Below, in pieces: positions 20,669 to 29,503 of a stretch of 64,000 nucleotides of DNA. Positions within the stretch are counted from its first letter, which is position 1, and every line of letters begins with the position of its first letter. Below the pieces are notes generated by a model. It was not told the origin of the DNA. It saw nothing but the letters and a program-made list of their open reading frames with translations, and did not search any database. Source of the stretch: Simiduia aestuariiviva (GTDB lineage: Bacteria > Pseudomonadota > Gammaproteobacteria > Pseudomonadales > Cellvibrionaceae); NCBI RefSeq assembly GCF_014192475.1, contig NZ_JACHXZ010000004.1:299348-363347 (forward strand), written 5' to 3'. The translations under genes were made by a program, and so were the position numbers.

Positions 20669-22594
20669 TTACAATGCCGCCAGTTCTGCCTTGCCTCTGG
20701 CTTCTGCTTCGGGTGTCATCACGCGGATGAAGGGCTCGCCATTGATAACTTGCACACCGTGCATTTCCAAGTCTTTGCGCTCGTACACGTAGTTGGCAAT
20801 AGCGGCGAGTATTTCTGCGCTGAGTTCCTGACCCGGCACCACTAGCGGAATGCCCGGCGGGTAGGGAACAATTTCATCGCACACGACGCGGCCGACCAAA
20901 TCAGAATTACCAGCATCTTGAGTCAGCGCTACTTTTTCGCCATCGGCGAAATACGCAGTGCGTGGCAGTACGCGAATTTTACTGAGCGCGGGAATGGATT
21001 GGTGTGAATATTCCATCGGTTTGCCCGATGCCGTTTGTGCAATTTTGTGCAGCGCTTGTTTTAAGCGCAGCACTTTGCTTTCGGTGGTGCCAATGGTAAC
21101 CAACAGGGTAATGGTGTTGTGGGTGTTTTTTTCCACCTGAATGCCGTAGTCATTAAACAATACCGCCTGCACTTTTGGCGCCGACAACCCACCGCAGCCC
21201 ACGTCGATGGTGACCTTGGTGGTATCGAGCTTAATGCCGTCATTTTGCACGGACACATCACACAAATCGTTTACACCCAAGGATTTAAACGGCGTGTTTG
21301 CTTCAACATAGTCGCGAATTTCCTGCGCGAAATTCAATGTGCGCGCGAGCACGCTAAAGCCTTCAATACTCATTTGTTTGCGCGCCACATCCAGACTCGC
21401 AATCATGCCGTACTGCGGGCTGGTGGAGGTGTGCATATTGATGTCTTCGCGAAATCGTGGGGCATCGAAATTTTTAACACCGTGACCCACGTGAATCATC
21501 GAAGCCTGCGAAAAAGCTGACAACATTTTGTGCGTTGAATGGGTGACGAAATCGGCGCCTGCCTCAAGCGCGGTAGGGCGCAATTGTGGGTGGAAGCGAC
21601 CGTGGGCATACCAAGCTTCGTCGATGAGCACTTGGATATCGTGCTCGTGGGCGTAATCGATAATGGGTTTTAAATCGTAGCGCAAACCATCGTAGGTGCA
21701 GGACGTCAAAATTAATAAGCGCGCCTGCGGGTTTTCATCGATGGCGGCAAAAATTTTTGCCTTCGGCACCGGCCCATACACGCCATAGGTTTGATTGACC
21801 GAAGACTCTAGATAAACGGGGACCGAGCCACTCATAATCATGGCGTGATGCACGGACTTGTGGCAATTGCGATCGACGATGACCTTGTCGCCGTGGCGCA
21901 TCAAATACTGCAACACCACTTTGTTAGAGGTTGAGGTGCCGTTGGTGACGTAATAGGTGTGGCGCGCGCCAAAGGTTTTGGCCGCCAGGTTTTGCGCTTG
22001 GCGAATGACGGTAACCGGCTCCATGAGGGAGTCGAGCATTTTTACGCTCACCGACAGATCGGTATTGAACATGTGCTCGCCCATGAAGCGGTAAAAATCC
22101 ACCAACCACGGACTTGAACTCAAGCTGTCGCCACTGGAGTGCCCGGGCGTGTGCCAAGAATCTTTGGCTGCGTAAACGTACTCTTTCAACGCATCGGCAA
22201 AGGGCGTTGCTGTGCGCTCAAACAATTCGCGGCGCAGGGTGCGATACACCACGCCATAGTTGGACTCTGCGCGGGAGATCACGCCTTCAAACTCGGCATC
22301 TTCGTCGGGCATTTTGCCGTCGGTCAGCAAGATGCAGTCGATTTCGGCGCGGGAATTTCGTACTTCGTCATAGCAGGCATCAAGGCTTGGTTCGCCCAAG
22401 CTGCCTTCATCCAAGGCCACAATTTGGGTTTCACCCAAATACAGCTGCGCCTTTAGCTGCGCGGCCTTGCAATGTGAAAAGCACAGACGAATGGGCGAGC
22501 TGGTGTCGGCCTCAGCTACTTGCTTCAATTCATTCACCCAGCGACTACCAAAGCTCGCGTCTTCGGTAACCAGTACTACCCGGCATTCAGCCAT
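20669..22594 (-). CDS. Orn/Lys/Arg decarboxylase (class-I fold, PLP-dependent)
   Basis: 641 residues from the ATG at 22594, which is preceded by AAGGAG at 8-base spacing; an upstream in-frame start would lack this site. The order is an N-terminal receiver-like wing domain (about residues 1-125), the PLP-binding major domain, and a C-terminal domain. Active-site features include SWHTPGHSSG, TNGTSTSNK, LIDEAWYAHG and THSTHKML, whose Lys should form the Schiff base with PLP. The family removes the carboxyl group of ornithine, lysine or arginine to make putrescine, cadaverine or agmatine, serving polyamine synthesis or acid resistance. Which substrate is used cannot be told from this reading. It appears monocistronic. 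Confidence 0.92.
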   Translation of the reverse strand: MAECRVVLVTEDASFGSRWVNELKQVAEADTSSPIRLCFSHCKAAQLKAQLYLGETQIVALDEGSLGEPSLDACYDEVRNSRAEIDCILLTDGKMPDEDAEFEGVISRAESNYGVVYRTLRRELFERTATPFADALKEYVYAAKDSWHTPGHSSGDSLSSSPWLVDFYRFMGEHMFNTDLSVSVKMLDSLMEPVTVIRQAQNLAAKTFGARHTYYVTNGTSTSNKVVLQYLMRHGDKVIVDRNCHKSVHHAMIMSGSVPVYLESSVNQTYGVYGPVPKAKIFAAIDENPQARLLILTSCTYDGLRYDLKPIIDYAHEHDIQVLIDEAWYAHGRFHPQLRPTALEAGADFVTHSTHKMLSAFSQASMIHVGHGVKNFDAPRFREDINMHTSTSPQYGMIASLDVARKQMSIEGFSVLARTLNFAQEIRDYVEANTPFKSLGVNDLCDVSVQNDGIKLDTTKVTIDVGCGGLSAPKVQAVLFNDYGIQVEKNTHNTITLLVTIGTTESKVLRLKQALHKIAQTASGKPMEYSHQSIPALSKIRVLPRTAYFADGEKVALTQDAGNSDLVGRVVCDEIVPYPPGIPLVVPGQELSAEILAAIANYVYERKDLEMHGVQVINGEPFIRVMTPEAEARGKAELAAL

Positions 22595-22697
22595 GTGTTC
22601 ACTCCTTACAACGTTAACCGGCAATTACATCAGGAACTGAGCTCCCTGTAAAAAGGCGCGACCTCAATTAATCGCCTTATGCCCCAGTTAGGGTAGT

Positions 22698-22913
22698 ATG
22701 GAGCCTCAGATCACGCCGGTAATTTCCATGCTCGAAGAGTTCCACACATCCTGCCCCTACTGCGGCGAAGCCATAAGTCTGTTGGTGGATCAATCCGGCG
22801 GCGATCAAGACTATATTGAAGACTGTCAGGTCTGCTGCAGGCCCATCGGGGTGCGGATTTCGCTGAGTGGAGGGCATTTAGATGTCGCACTCACCCATGA
22901 AAACGACGCCTGA
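22698..22913 (+). CDS. CPXCG-motif cysteine-rich (zinc-ribbon) small protein
   Basis: 71 residues with CPYCGE near the N-terminus and CQVCCRPI later, the paired CxxC pattern of the CPXCG-motif family, plus the family's QDYIEDCQVCCRP core. It probably binds one zinc ion; the function of the family is unknown. The start may instead be the internal ATG at 22728, which would fit the usual short N-terminus; neither has a clear ribosome-binding site. It is divergent from the decarboxylase, and the membrane-protein gene at 22998 follows after 84 bases. Confidence 0.85.
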   Translation: MEPQITPVISMLEEFHTSCPYCGEAISLLVDQSGGDQDYIEDCQVCCRPIGVRISLSGGHLDVALTHENDA

Positions 22914-22997
22914 CACCTATTATCCCGGGGAATTTAAGGTGGCACATTGCCCGATTTATCCGTCTAACCTCTAACACTTACAATTGGAATTGCACTT

Positions 22998-23579
22998 TTG
23001 TCCCCCCAACCCACTTCGACTAGCACCCCCATAAAGATTGCCGCCGCGCTGGTGGGCTTGGCCTTGCTGGCGGTTATTGTGCTGCTCTTTAGCGGCCAAG
23101 ATCACTACGAATTGGAAGTGCCGCTGTCGGACATCCCCACCGACAAACCCTACTACTTGGAATGGCACAGTCAGCAGCTGGTCATTATTCGACCACGGGC
23201 TGAATTGCTGGGCGACCAATACGATCGCCGTATTAGAAAGTCAAAACAAGTGATAGACCCGCCTGAACGCACCAGCCGGGAAAAGTACCCCATCAAGGTG
23301 TTCGTGTTCGACCGCAATCAGGGCTACCTGATGTTTGGCTTTCACAAGTGGTACAACGGCATCGTGCCCTGCGCCGCATTCCACTATATCGATCAACCAT
23401 TTAAGCATCGGGAGGAAGTAGTCCAAGGTGGGTTTAAATGCTCGCAAAGCTTGGATGACTTCTGGCAGGACAAGTTAGTCTTCAACTTGTTTGGCCGCTC
23501 GCAGAGCCCCGAAGTGCCGGACCTCTATGTGCCCTACTACCGCATCGTGGATGACACCTTGGTGATTGGGCTGAAGTAG
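22998..23579 (+). CDS. Single-pass membrane protein resembling a Rieske domain but lacking cluster ligands
   Basis: 193 residues from a TTG codon. One membrane segment (about residues 13-32) precedes a periplasmic domain. The layout VPLSDIPTDKPYYLEWHSQQ then LVIIRP near the start, GGFKCSQS in the middle and VPYYRIVDDTLVIG at the end echoes the Rieske subunit of cytochrome bc1 (WxGkPVfI, GGxxCPCH, PPYxxxDDTxxxIG). The Fe-S ligand motifs CxH and CxxH are not intact: the matching sites read C125-AAF-H129 and C148-SQS. The resemblance is my own reading and is moderate. If true, this is a Rieske-like fold with the cluster lost. It is not part of a bc1 operon. Confidence 0.6.
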   Translation: MSPQPTSTSTPIKIAAALVGLALLAVIVLLFSGQDHYELEVPLSDIPTDKPYYLEWHSQQLVIIRPRAELLGDQYDRRIRKSKQVIDPPERTSREKYPIKVFVFDRNQGYLMFGFHKWYNGIVPCAAFHYIDQPFKHREEVVQGGFKCSQSLDDFWQDKLVFNLFGRSQSPEVPDLYVPYYRIVDDTLVIGLK

Positions 23580-23815
23580 CGCACACAACTGCACTATATG
23601 AGCCCTCCCCTAGGGCCCACCGCCTTACTGGCGCTATACTCTGTCCGCTATTTTGTTGGCTATAAAGGTGGGCATTTGGCAAACAATCGTTCGCGTATTT
23701 ACCCATGTACGCCGCCAATAACTCCCTGTAGCCTTCTGATGTAAATATAGGTGTACCTGTAGATGTGCCCATAACTGACAATCCGCCTGCGCGCGGCTAT
23801 TACTCGGAAACTTTC

Positions 23816-24607
23816 ATGACGCAATTGTTCGCTCAACCGGCCGAGCTGCGCCGCGCCATTCGCAGCGGCGCGTTTACCGGCAACACTTCAGGCCAAGCGC
23901 CCGGCTTTGTGCAGTGCAACCTGGCAATCCTTTCCAAGGACTGGGCCGCAGACTTTCTGCAGTTTTGCCAAAAAAACCCAAAGCCCTGCCCGCTAATAGC
24001 CATGAGTGACGAGCCCGGCAACCCGCTCATGAGCGCCGCGGGCGAGAACCTAGACATCCGCACCGACCTGCCCCGCTATCGCATTTGGCGCGAGGGTAAA
24101 TTGGTGGAAGAAGTGGCCGATGTGAGCGATCACTGGCGCGACGATTTAGTCACCTTCCTAATTGGCTGCTCCTTTTCCTTTGAGGAGGCGTTGTTGGCCG
24201 ACGGCCTGGAAATTCGGAACCTGAGCGAGGGCAAGAATGTGCCCATGTTCAACACCAACCTGGCCTGCCAGCCGGCGGGTCGGTTTAGCGGCAATTTAGT
24301 GGTGAGCATGCGCCCCTTTGTACCGAGCGACGCGATTCGCATGATCCAAATTTGCTCGCGCTTTCCATCAGTGCACGGCGCACCGGTGCATTTTGGCGAT
24401 CCAGCAGCCATTGGCATCGCCGACGTGAACGCTCCAGACTATGGCGATGCGGTAACGCTGAAGGCGGGCGAAGTGCCGGTATTTACGGCCTGTGGCGTCA
24501 CCCCGCAAGCGGCCATCATGCAGGCCAAACCGCCTTTTTGTATCACCCACAGCCCCGGCTGTATGCTGGTGACCGACATCCCTAACGCCAAGTTGGCGAT
24601 TTTTTAA
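23816..24607 (+). CDS. DUF1445 / YcsI-family protein, probable D-glutamate cyclase N-terminal-type domain
   Basis: 263 residues from the ATG at 23816; a longer frame opens at a GTG at 23765, but family members begin at about this ATG ([15 protein letters not shown], then [12 protein letters not shown]). DUF1445 proteins are annotated as putative hydro-lyases. The domain forms the N-terminal half of mammalian D-glutamate cyclase (DGLUCY), which turns D-glutamate into 5-oxo-D-proline. In Bacillus subtilis the homologue ycsI lies in the ycsF-kipIA operon. Here it is first of six co-directional genes with pxpABC, a DUF4392 gene and a D-amino-acid aminotransferase, which points to D-glutamate/5-oxoproline metabolism (inference). 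Confidence 0.88.
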   Translation: MTQLFAQPAELRRAIRSGAFTGNTSGQAPGFVQCNLAILSKDWAADFLQFCQKNPKPCPLIAMSDEPGNPLMSAAGENLDIRTDLPRYRIWREGKLVEEVADVSDHWRDDLVTFLIGCSFSFEEALLADGLEIRNLSEGKNVPMFNTNLACQPAGRFSGNLVVSMRPFVPSDAIRMIQICSRFPSVHGAPVHFGDPAAIGIADVNAPDYGDAVTLKAGEVPVFTACGVTPQAAIMQAKPPFCITHSPGCMLVTDIPNAKLAIF

Positions 24608-24628
24608 TTTGCGCACTGCGAGGTACCT

Positions 24629-25369
24629 ATGACCCTGCTACTGAATTGTGACTTGGGCGAAAGCTTTGGCGCATGGACCATGGGTATGGACGAACAGGTC
24701 ATGCCGCACATTGACCAGGCCAACATCGCCTGCGGCTTTCACGCCGGTGACCCGCTCATCATGGCGCACACGTTAAAACTGGCTGCCGCTCATGGTGTCA
24801 TGGTGGGCGCTCACCCCAGCTACCCAGATCTGGTGGGCTTTGGCCGTCGCTCCATGAATTGCAGCGCCGATGAAGTGCGCGCCCTGGTGCTGTATCAATT
24901 GTCCGCGCTAGACGGCATGGCCGCCTGCCAGCAACAGCAGGTGCAGTACGTCAAACCCCATGGCGCGCTCTATAACGACATGATGGCCAAGCCGCTGGTG
25001 CGTGAAACCCTCATGGCCACCGTGGCCAGTTACCACCGCCCGATCAAGCTAATGCTGCAAGCCACACCTGACGCTGAGCAACACAGGGCCGAGGCGCAAC
25101 AGCACGGCATCGAATTGTGGTTTGAAGCCTTCGCCGACCGATGCTACGACGACGATGGCAAACTGCTGTCGCGCGCTCAAAAAGGGGCGGTGCACGATCA
25201 CAACAAGATGATGGCGCAGGTCCGGCAATTGGCCGAACAAGGTAGCGTCACCACCGTGGGCGGCCACACGCTCGAGCTACATGTAGATACGCTGTGCGTG
25301 CACGGAGACAACGCCGCCGGCGTGGCCGCCATCGCCGGTATCCGCGCGCTTTTGAAAAAGGCCGAATGA
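24629..25369 (+). CDS. pxpA: 5-oxoprolinase subunit PxpA (LamB/YcsF family)
   Basis: 246 residues, family length. Signature segments are NCDLGESFGAW, ANIACGFHAGDP, GAHPSYPDLVGFGRRSM and VKPHGALYND. GAGGTACCT precedes the ATG closely. PxpA works with PxpB and PxpC to hydrolyse 5-oxoproline (pyroglutamate) to glutamate using ATP, in the cytoplasm. It lies 21 bases after the DUF1445 gene, and its stop overlaps the pxpB start (ATGA), so the genes are probably translationally coupled. Confidence 0.95.
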   Translation: MTLLLNCDLGESFGAWTMGMDEQVMPHIDQANIACGFHAGDPLIMAHTLKLAAAHGVMVGAHPSYPDLVGFGRRSMNCSADEVRALVLYQLSALDGMAACQQQQVQYVKPHGALYNDMMAKPLVRETLMATVASYHRPIKLMLQATPDAEQHRAEAQQHGIELWFEAFADRCYDDDGKLLSRAQKGAVHDHNKMMAQVRQLAEQGSVTTVGGHTLELHVDTLCVHGDNAAGVAAIAGIRALLKKAE

Positions 25370-26061
25370 TGCCTGACATGCGCATCGAAACCGCTGGCAG
25401 CAATGCCCTAATCGTTTATTTTGGTGCACCAGACGCGGGGATAGACGACACCGCAGCGGCACAGGTGGCCGCCTGTGCGGACGCATTGCGCGCGCAAAAT
25501 CCGCGCTGGTTGGAAGATTTAGTGGCCTCATACGGCTCATTGTTAGTGGTCTACGACCCGCTGCTGGTAGACCCGTTAACCGTGCGGGCCTGCGTGCGCA
25601 ACTGCGCGCTTGTGGATGCCTCGCACCATCAAGAGGGCCAGTTAATTCGCCTGCCGGTGTACTACCACCCCGAGGTGGGGCCAGATTTGGCCGATGTAGC
25701 CAAGCGCGCAAACATGAGCGTTGAGCAGGTAGTAAGTATTCACCACGACACAATCTATCGGGTTTACGCCATCGGGTTCGCACCCGGCTTCGCCTATTTG
25801 GGGCAAGTGGACGAGCGCATAGCCACGCCGCGCCTAGCCACCCCAAGAACCAAAGTGCCCAAGGGCGCGGTGGCCATTGCCGATCGGCAGACCGCCGTCT
25901 ACCCCGCCGCCTCGCCCGGCGGCTGGAACCTCATCGGTCGCTGCCCTACGCCCATGTTCGATCCCAAGGCCGACCCCTGTATGCCGGTACAAAGTGGCGA
26001 TCGCGTGCAGTTCTACCCCATCACCCGCGATGAATTTATCGCCGCAGGGGGCAGCCTATGA
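25366..26061 (+). CDS. pxpB: 5-oxoprolinase subunit PxpB (KipI/allophanate-hydrolase subunit 1 family)
   Basis: 231 residues. The start is one of two adjacent ATG codons at 25366/25369 overlapping the pxpA stop; the far upstream in-frame start would give a basic N-terminus unlike the family. Motifs are SIHHDTIYRVYAIGFAPGF, then YLGQVDERIATPR, VPKGAVAIA and YPAASPGGWNLIGR, all typical of the carboxyltransferase-like subunit 1. It forms the ATP-dependent 5-oxoprolinase with PxpA and PxpC. The homologous KipI of Bacillus was first known as a KinA inhibitor, but the context here favours the metabolic role. Confidence 0.94.
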   Translation: MMPDMRIETAGSNALIVYFGAPDAGIDDTAAAQVAACADALRAQNPRWLEDLVASYGSLLVVYDPLLVDPLTVRACVRNCALVDASHHQEGQLIRLPVYYHPEVGPDLADVAKRANMSVEQVVSIHHDTIYRVYAIGFAPGFAYLGQVDERIATPRLATPRTKVPKGAVAIADRQTAVYPAASPGGWNLIGRCPTPMFDPKADPCMPVQSGDRVQFYPITRDEFIAAGGSL

Positions 26062-27002
26062 ACACCGTCGAAGTGATCAAGCCCGGCGTGCTGGCGCTAC
26101 TTATGGATGCGGGCCGCAAAGGCCAACACGGCCTGGGGTTAACCACCGGTGGACCGCTCGATGCCGACGCCTTTTTTTGGGCCAACACGCTGGTGCGCAA
26201 TACACCTAATGCCACGGCCATAGAAGTCAGCGTGGGTGGCATGGAGTTGCGCGCGAACGCAGAGGTGCAGATTGCCGTCACCGGGGCGCAAATGCCGCTA
26301 TTTATCGATGGCAATCCGCGCGCGATTTGGCAAAGCCACACTGTTGCGGCGGGCAGCACCATCAAATTGGACTTTGCCAAGCAGGGCGCGCGCGCCTATC
26401 TCGCAGTGGCTGGCGGTTTTGATGTGAAGCCCCAGTTTGGTTCAACCGCCACCGTGGTGCGGGAGGGTATCGGCGGCTTGAATGGCAGCGCGCTGGCTAC
26501 GGGCGATGCCCTGCCGGTGCTTGCCCAACGCCCAACGGACGATCAAATGCTACCCGTCAATCTTTGGCCCACCTATCCCCAACACCCAGTGCTGCGTGTG
26601 ATCGAGGGCTATCAAGTGGCGCATTTTAGCGCCGCCCAGCGAGCCCTGTTCTACAGCCACGAATATCAACTCAGCCAGCAGTGCGATCGAATGGGCTATC
26701 GTCTGCGCGGGCCTGCACTCCAATGCGATATCGGCGGCATAGTGTCAGAGGGCATTTGCTTGGGCGCCATTCAAGTTCCAGCCGATGGCCAGCCCATCGT
26801 GCTGCTCAATGATCGCCAAACCATCGGCGGCTACCCCAAAATTGGCAGCGTATTCAGCGCTGATCTCGCGCTCCTAGGCCAACTCATGCCCGGCGCCACG
26901 GTCAGCTTTGCGCCAATCAGTGCAGAGGCAGCACACGCAGAACTGCTGCTGGCCGAACGGCGCCGGCTGGCTGCAACCCAACAACTGGAACGCTTGTCAT
27001 GA
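26058..27002 (+). CDS. pxpC: 5-oxoprolinase subunit PxpC (KipA/allophanate-hydrolase subunit 2 family)
   Basis: 314 residues, full length. The N-terminal IKPGVLALLMDAGRKGQHGLG, here seen in two parts, and GGPLDADAFFWANTLV are family hallmarks, as are EGYQVAHF, SDRMGYRLRGP-like text (QCDRMGYRLRGPAL) and RQTIGGYPKIG. It is the third subunit of 5-oxoprolinase. The start overlaps the pxpB stop by 4 bases, and its own end overlaps the next gene by 4 bases, showing a tightly coupled operon. Confidence 0.94.
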   Translation: MNTVEVIKPGVLALLMDAGRKGQHGLGLTTGGPLDADAFFWANTLVRNTPNATAIEVSVGGMELRANAEVQIAVTGAQMPLFIDGNPRAIWQSHTVAAGSTIKLDFAKQGARAYLAVAGGFDVKPQFGSTATVVREGIGGLNGSALATGDALPVLAQRPTDDQMLPVNLWPTYPQHPVLRVIEGYQVAHFSAAQRALFYSHEYQLSQQCDRMGYRLRGPALQCDIGGIVSEGICLGAIQVPADGQPIVLLNDRQTIGGYPKIGSVFSADLALLGQLMPGATVSFAPISAEAAHAELLLAERRRLAATQQLERLS

Positions 27003-27853
27003 CGCCGGCATTGCTCGCGCTCTCGCGCACCTTGGAAGATATGCTAGTGCGCCGCAATCCGCGCGGTATGAAAGAATTGCAAGCGGCCCTATCGCCCGGC
27101 TATTTGTTGCGCGCGGTGAATCTCATCCAGCAAGCCCGTGGCACCGTGCTCATCGCCACCGGCTTTCCCGTGGTGGGCACCTTTGAAACCGACGGCCCTG
27201 TGGGCGCCATTGCGCTCTATGAAACGCTGGAGCACATCGGACTAACCCCTGTGCTGGTGTGTGGTCGGCCACTGTCCACGGAGCTGGCCAAACGCTATCG
27301 GTTGCACGAAATCAGTGTGGGCAAGCCCGATTGTCTGGCTGAACATCGCGCGGGTGTTGCCGCCGCACTGGCCCAATTGAAGCCCGCTCTGATCATCGCC
27401 ATCGAGCGGCCGGGGCTCGCCAAAAATGGCCACTATCACAACATGCGCGGCGAAGACATTTCCGCTGGCACCGCGCGTTTCGATACGTTTATCGAATTGG
27501 CTGATTGCCCGTCCATCGGCATCGGCGACGGCGGCAATGAAATTGGCATGGGCAATGTCTACGAGCACCTTGCCAAACTCGACATAGTGCCCGCCGCCAC
27601 CTGCGTGGACGAACTGGTGATCGCCGACGTTTCCAACTGGGCCGCACACGGATTGATTGCCCTACTGGGGTACGTGCGCGGTGAAGATTTGCTCGCGCAG
27701 ATCGACATGGTGGCTATGCTTGAGTATCTGTCGGCGGGCAACAGCGTAGACGGCGTAACGCGCCGCAATGAAATCACCGAAGACGGCCTAGCACCGGACA
27801 TTGGCTTAACATTGATTCAAGACCTACGGGCGGCCTGCAGCTTTACACCTTAG
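26999..27853 (+). CDS. DUF4392 protein, probable D-glutamate cyclase C-terminal-type domain
   Basis: 284 residues. Segments VLIATGFPVVG, TDGPVGAIALYETLE, NGHYHNMRGEDIS, IGIGDGGNEIGMGN and ADVSNWAAHGL fit the DUF4392 family. This domain is the C-terminal half of mammalian D-glutamate cyclase (DGLUCY); the N-terminal half corresponds to the DUF1445 gene at the head of the operon. The two domains are thus encoded by separate genes on either side of pxpABC. It overlaps pxpC by 4 bases. Together the two proteins may carry out or assist cyclisation of D-glutamate to 5-oxo-D-proline, but that is inferred from the eukaryotic fusion and the operon. Confidence 0.87.
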   Translation: MTPALLALSRTLEDMLVRRNPRGMKELQAALSPGYLLRAVNLIQQARGTVLIATGFPVVGTFETDGPVGAIALYETLEHIGLTPVLVCGRPLSTELAKRYRLHEISVGKPDCLAEHRAGVAAALAQLKPALIIAIERPGLAKNGHYHNMRGEDISAGTARFDTFIELADCPSIGIGDGGNEIGMGNVYEHLAKLDIVPAATCVDELVIADVSNWAAHGLIALLGYVRGEDLLAQIDMVAMLEYLSAGNSVDGVTRRNEITEDGLAPDIGLTLIQDLRAACSFTP

Positions 27854-27893
27854 CGCGTGAGCCAACAATTTCTATTTTTAGTTGAGTGACACT

Positions 27894-28751
27894 ATGTCTA
27901 TTGCATACTTAAACGGCGAATACCTGCCACTGGAGGACGCCCGCATATCCCCACTGGATCGCGGCTTTTTATTTGGCGATGGCATCTATGAAGTGGTGCC
28001 TTCATACGGCGGAAAGCTAGTGGGTTTTGGCCCACATATCGACCGCATGCGCGAAGGCTTAGCTCTGGTAGAGATCGACCTCCCCTGGGACCACGACCAA
28101 TGGCGACAGGTGTGCGAGCAGCTGATGATTAAAAACGGCAACGGCAATCTGGGTATCTACCTACACGTGAGCCGCGGCGCCGACACCAAACGTTTCCACG
28201 CCTACCCGGAAGGGGTTGCCCCCACCGTCTTTGCCTTCGCCTTTGACATCGCGCCCGCCCCCGTCGCCGACAAAAGCAAAGCCAAGGCCTACAAAGTTTC
28301 CACCACCGAAGATTTGCGTTGGCGTCGCTGCCACATTAAATCGACGGCACTGCTGGGCAATGTTATGCATTACCAGCAGGGCCATGCTGCAGGCAACAAT
28401 GAAACCATTCTGTACAACAGCCAAGGCGAAGTCACTGAGGCCAGCGCCTGCAATGTGTTCATGGTGAAAAATGGTGAAGTGATTACACCGCCACTCGACC
28501 ATCAATTACTGCCCGGCATTACCCGCCTCATTTTGTTAGATGTACTGCAAAAATACACCCAAATACCCGTGCACGAACGCACCATCACCTTGGAAGAATT
28601 AAATAGTGCCGACGAGGTGTGGATCACCAGTTCATCCAAAGAAATTGCGCCGGTTACCAGCATCGACGGCAAACCCGTGGGCAACGGTGACATCGGCGAT
28701 GTGTGGCTGGCGGCGCAAACGGTGTTTGAAAAACATCGGTTTGATTATTGA
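27894..28751 (+). CDS. dat: D-amino-acid aminotransferase (class-IV PLP enzyme)
   Basis: 285 residues from the ATG at 27894, with GAGTG upstream; a TTG four codons earlier is less likely. The fold-type IV signature is clear: LDRGFLFGDGIYEVV, the PLP lysine K149 in CHIKSTALLGN, EVTEASACNVFMV and LLPGITR. R94 and H102 (SRGADTKRFH, then PEG) resemble the carboxylate-binding RxH segment of bacterial D-alanine aminotransferase rather than branched-chain enzymes. It should move amino groups between D-amino acids and 2-oxo acids, for example D-alanine plus 2-oxoglutarate giving D-glutamate. It lies 40 bases after the DUF4392 gene and closes the operon. A branched-chain aminotransferase-like activity cannot be fully excluded. 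Confidence 0.87.
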   Translation: MSIAYLNGEYLPLEDARISPLDRGFLFGDGIYEVVPSYGGKLVGFGPHIDRMREGLALVEIDLPWDHDQWRQVCEQLMIKNGNGNLGIYLHVSRGADTKRFHAYPEGVAPTVFAFAFDIAPAPVADKSKAKAYKVSTTEDLRWRRCHIKSTALLGNVMHYQQGHAAGNNETILYNSQGEVTEASACNVFMVKNGEVITPPLDHQLLPGITRLILLDVLQKYTQIPVHERTITLEELNSADEVWITSSSKEIAPVTSIDGKPVGNGDIGDVWLAAQTVFEKHRFDY

Positions 28752-28813
28752 GAATTTAAGTGCACCAGAAACACGTGTTAAGACTTTCCTGCGATTACCA
28801 TTAGCCGTGCCCT

Positions 28814-28852
28814 AAAAAAAAGCCGCCAGCCAGAGGGATGCGGCTGACGGCT
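28814..28852 (-). terminator. Rho-independent terminator of the PKD-like lipoprotein gene
   Basis: On the minus strand an 11-bp stem AGCCGTCAGCC / GGCTGGCGGCT (one G-U pair) is followed directly by a run of seven T. It starts 18 bases after the stop codon of the gene at 28870. The plus-strand operon ending at 28751 has no U-run here. Confidence 0.87.
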
Positions 28853-28869
28853 AATAAAACGCGTTCGAT

Positions 28870-29373
28870 TCAGTGCAGATCCGCCAGTAGTTGCAGATTG
28901 CAAGCGGCCTCGCCCTCCACCGAATCGGCAGTGAGGGCCGTGGGTTGCTTAGCACTAGCGGCACTTTTGGGTAGGAGTAGTACACATTTGGCAGCGCGAT
29001 AACTTGCACCTTGATCGTCGGTTACCGTGAGTTCAAAACGCAGCAGTTCGCGCTCAGTCACCTGTGGGGTTTTGATGTTTAGCCAGCCGTGGCGATATTG
29101 GCTCATAGTGACTGCCACGCCACCCAACTGACGCCACTGATAATCCCGAATCTCACCGTCCGGGTCGTAGGCGCCTACCACCAAGGTAATAACTTGACCG
29201 CTCTCCGCTAGCAACAGGGGGCCGGGATCGATGTGCGGCGGCTGGTTCTGGTCCCGTGGCGCGCCGACATCGCAGCCCAACAGCAGCAGTGCCACAATCA
29301 CACTCAAACACAGCCAGAGTGTGAGTGAGGCACGCAGCACCAGTGGCGGTTTTTTGAATTTATCGTTATCCAT
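28870..29373 (-). CDS. Small lipoprotein with a PKD/cadherin-like Ig domain
   Basis: 167 residues. A basic N-terminus and a hydrophobic stretch end in the lipobox LLLLGC at about residue 34. The mature part carries one Ig-like PKD domain: AYDPDGEIRDYQWRQLGG and ELTVTDDQGASY are the usual first and last strands of such domains. PKD domains mediate protein or polysaccharide contacts outside the cell. The last ~30 residues are Ala-rich with two Cys in the whole mature tail. No partner gene is obvious; the gene has its own terminator. Confidence 0.72.
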   Translation of the reverse strand: MDNDKFKKPPLVLRASLTLWLCLSVIVALLLLGCDVGAPRDQNQPPHIDPGPLLLAESGQVITLVVGAYDPDGEIRDYQWRQLGGVAVTMSQYRHGWLNIKTPQVTERELLRFELTVTDDQGASYRAAKCVLLLPKSAASAKQPTALTADSVEGEAACNLQLLADLH

Positions 29374-29503
29374 GACGGTTCAACCCATCTCAGCATTGAC
29401 GCCATCATAGCGAGTCTTAGCAGACCAAAGGTTGAAACAATATGATTCTTAAAAATTAAATACTATCAACAAGTTATGCTAATTTTTGAAAAGGTATAAC
29501 TGC

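Noticed and set aside
22595-22624. Start of the decarboxylase ten codons upstream
   Set aside because: It would place the strong AAGGAG site inside the coding region.
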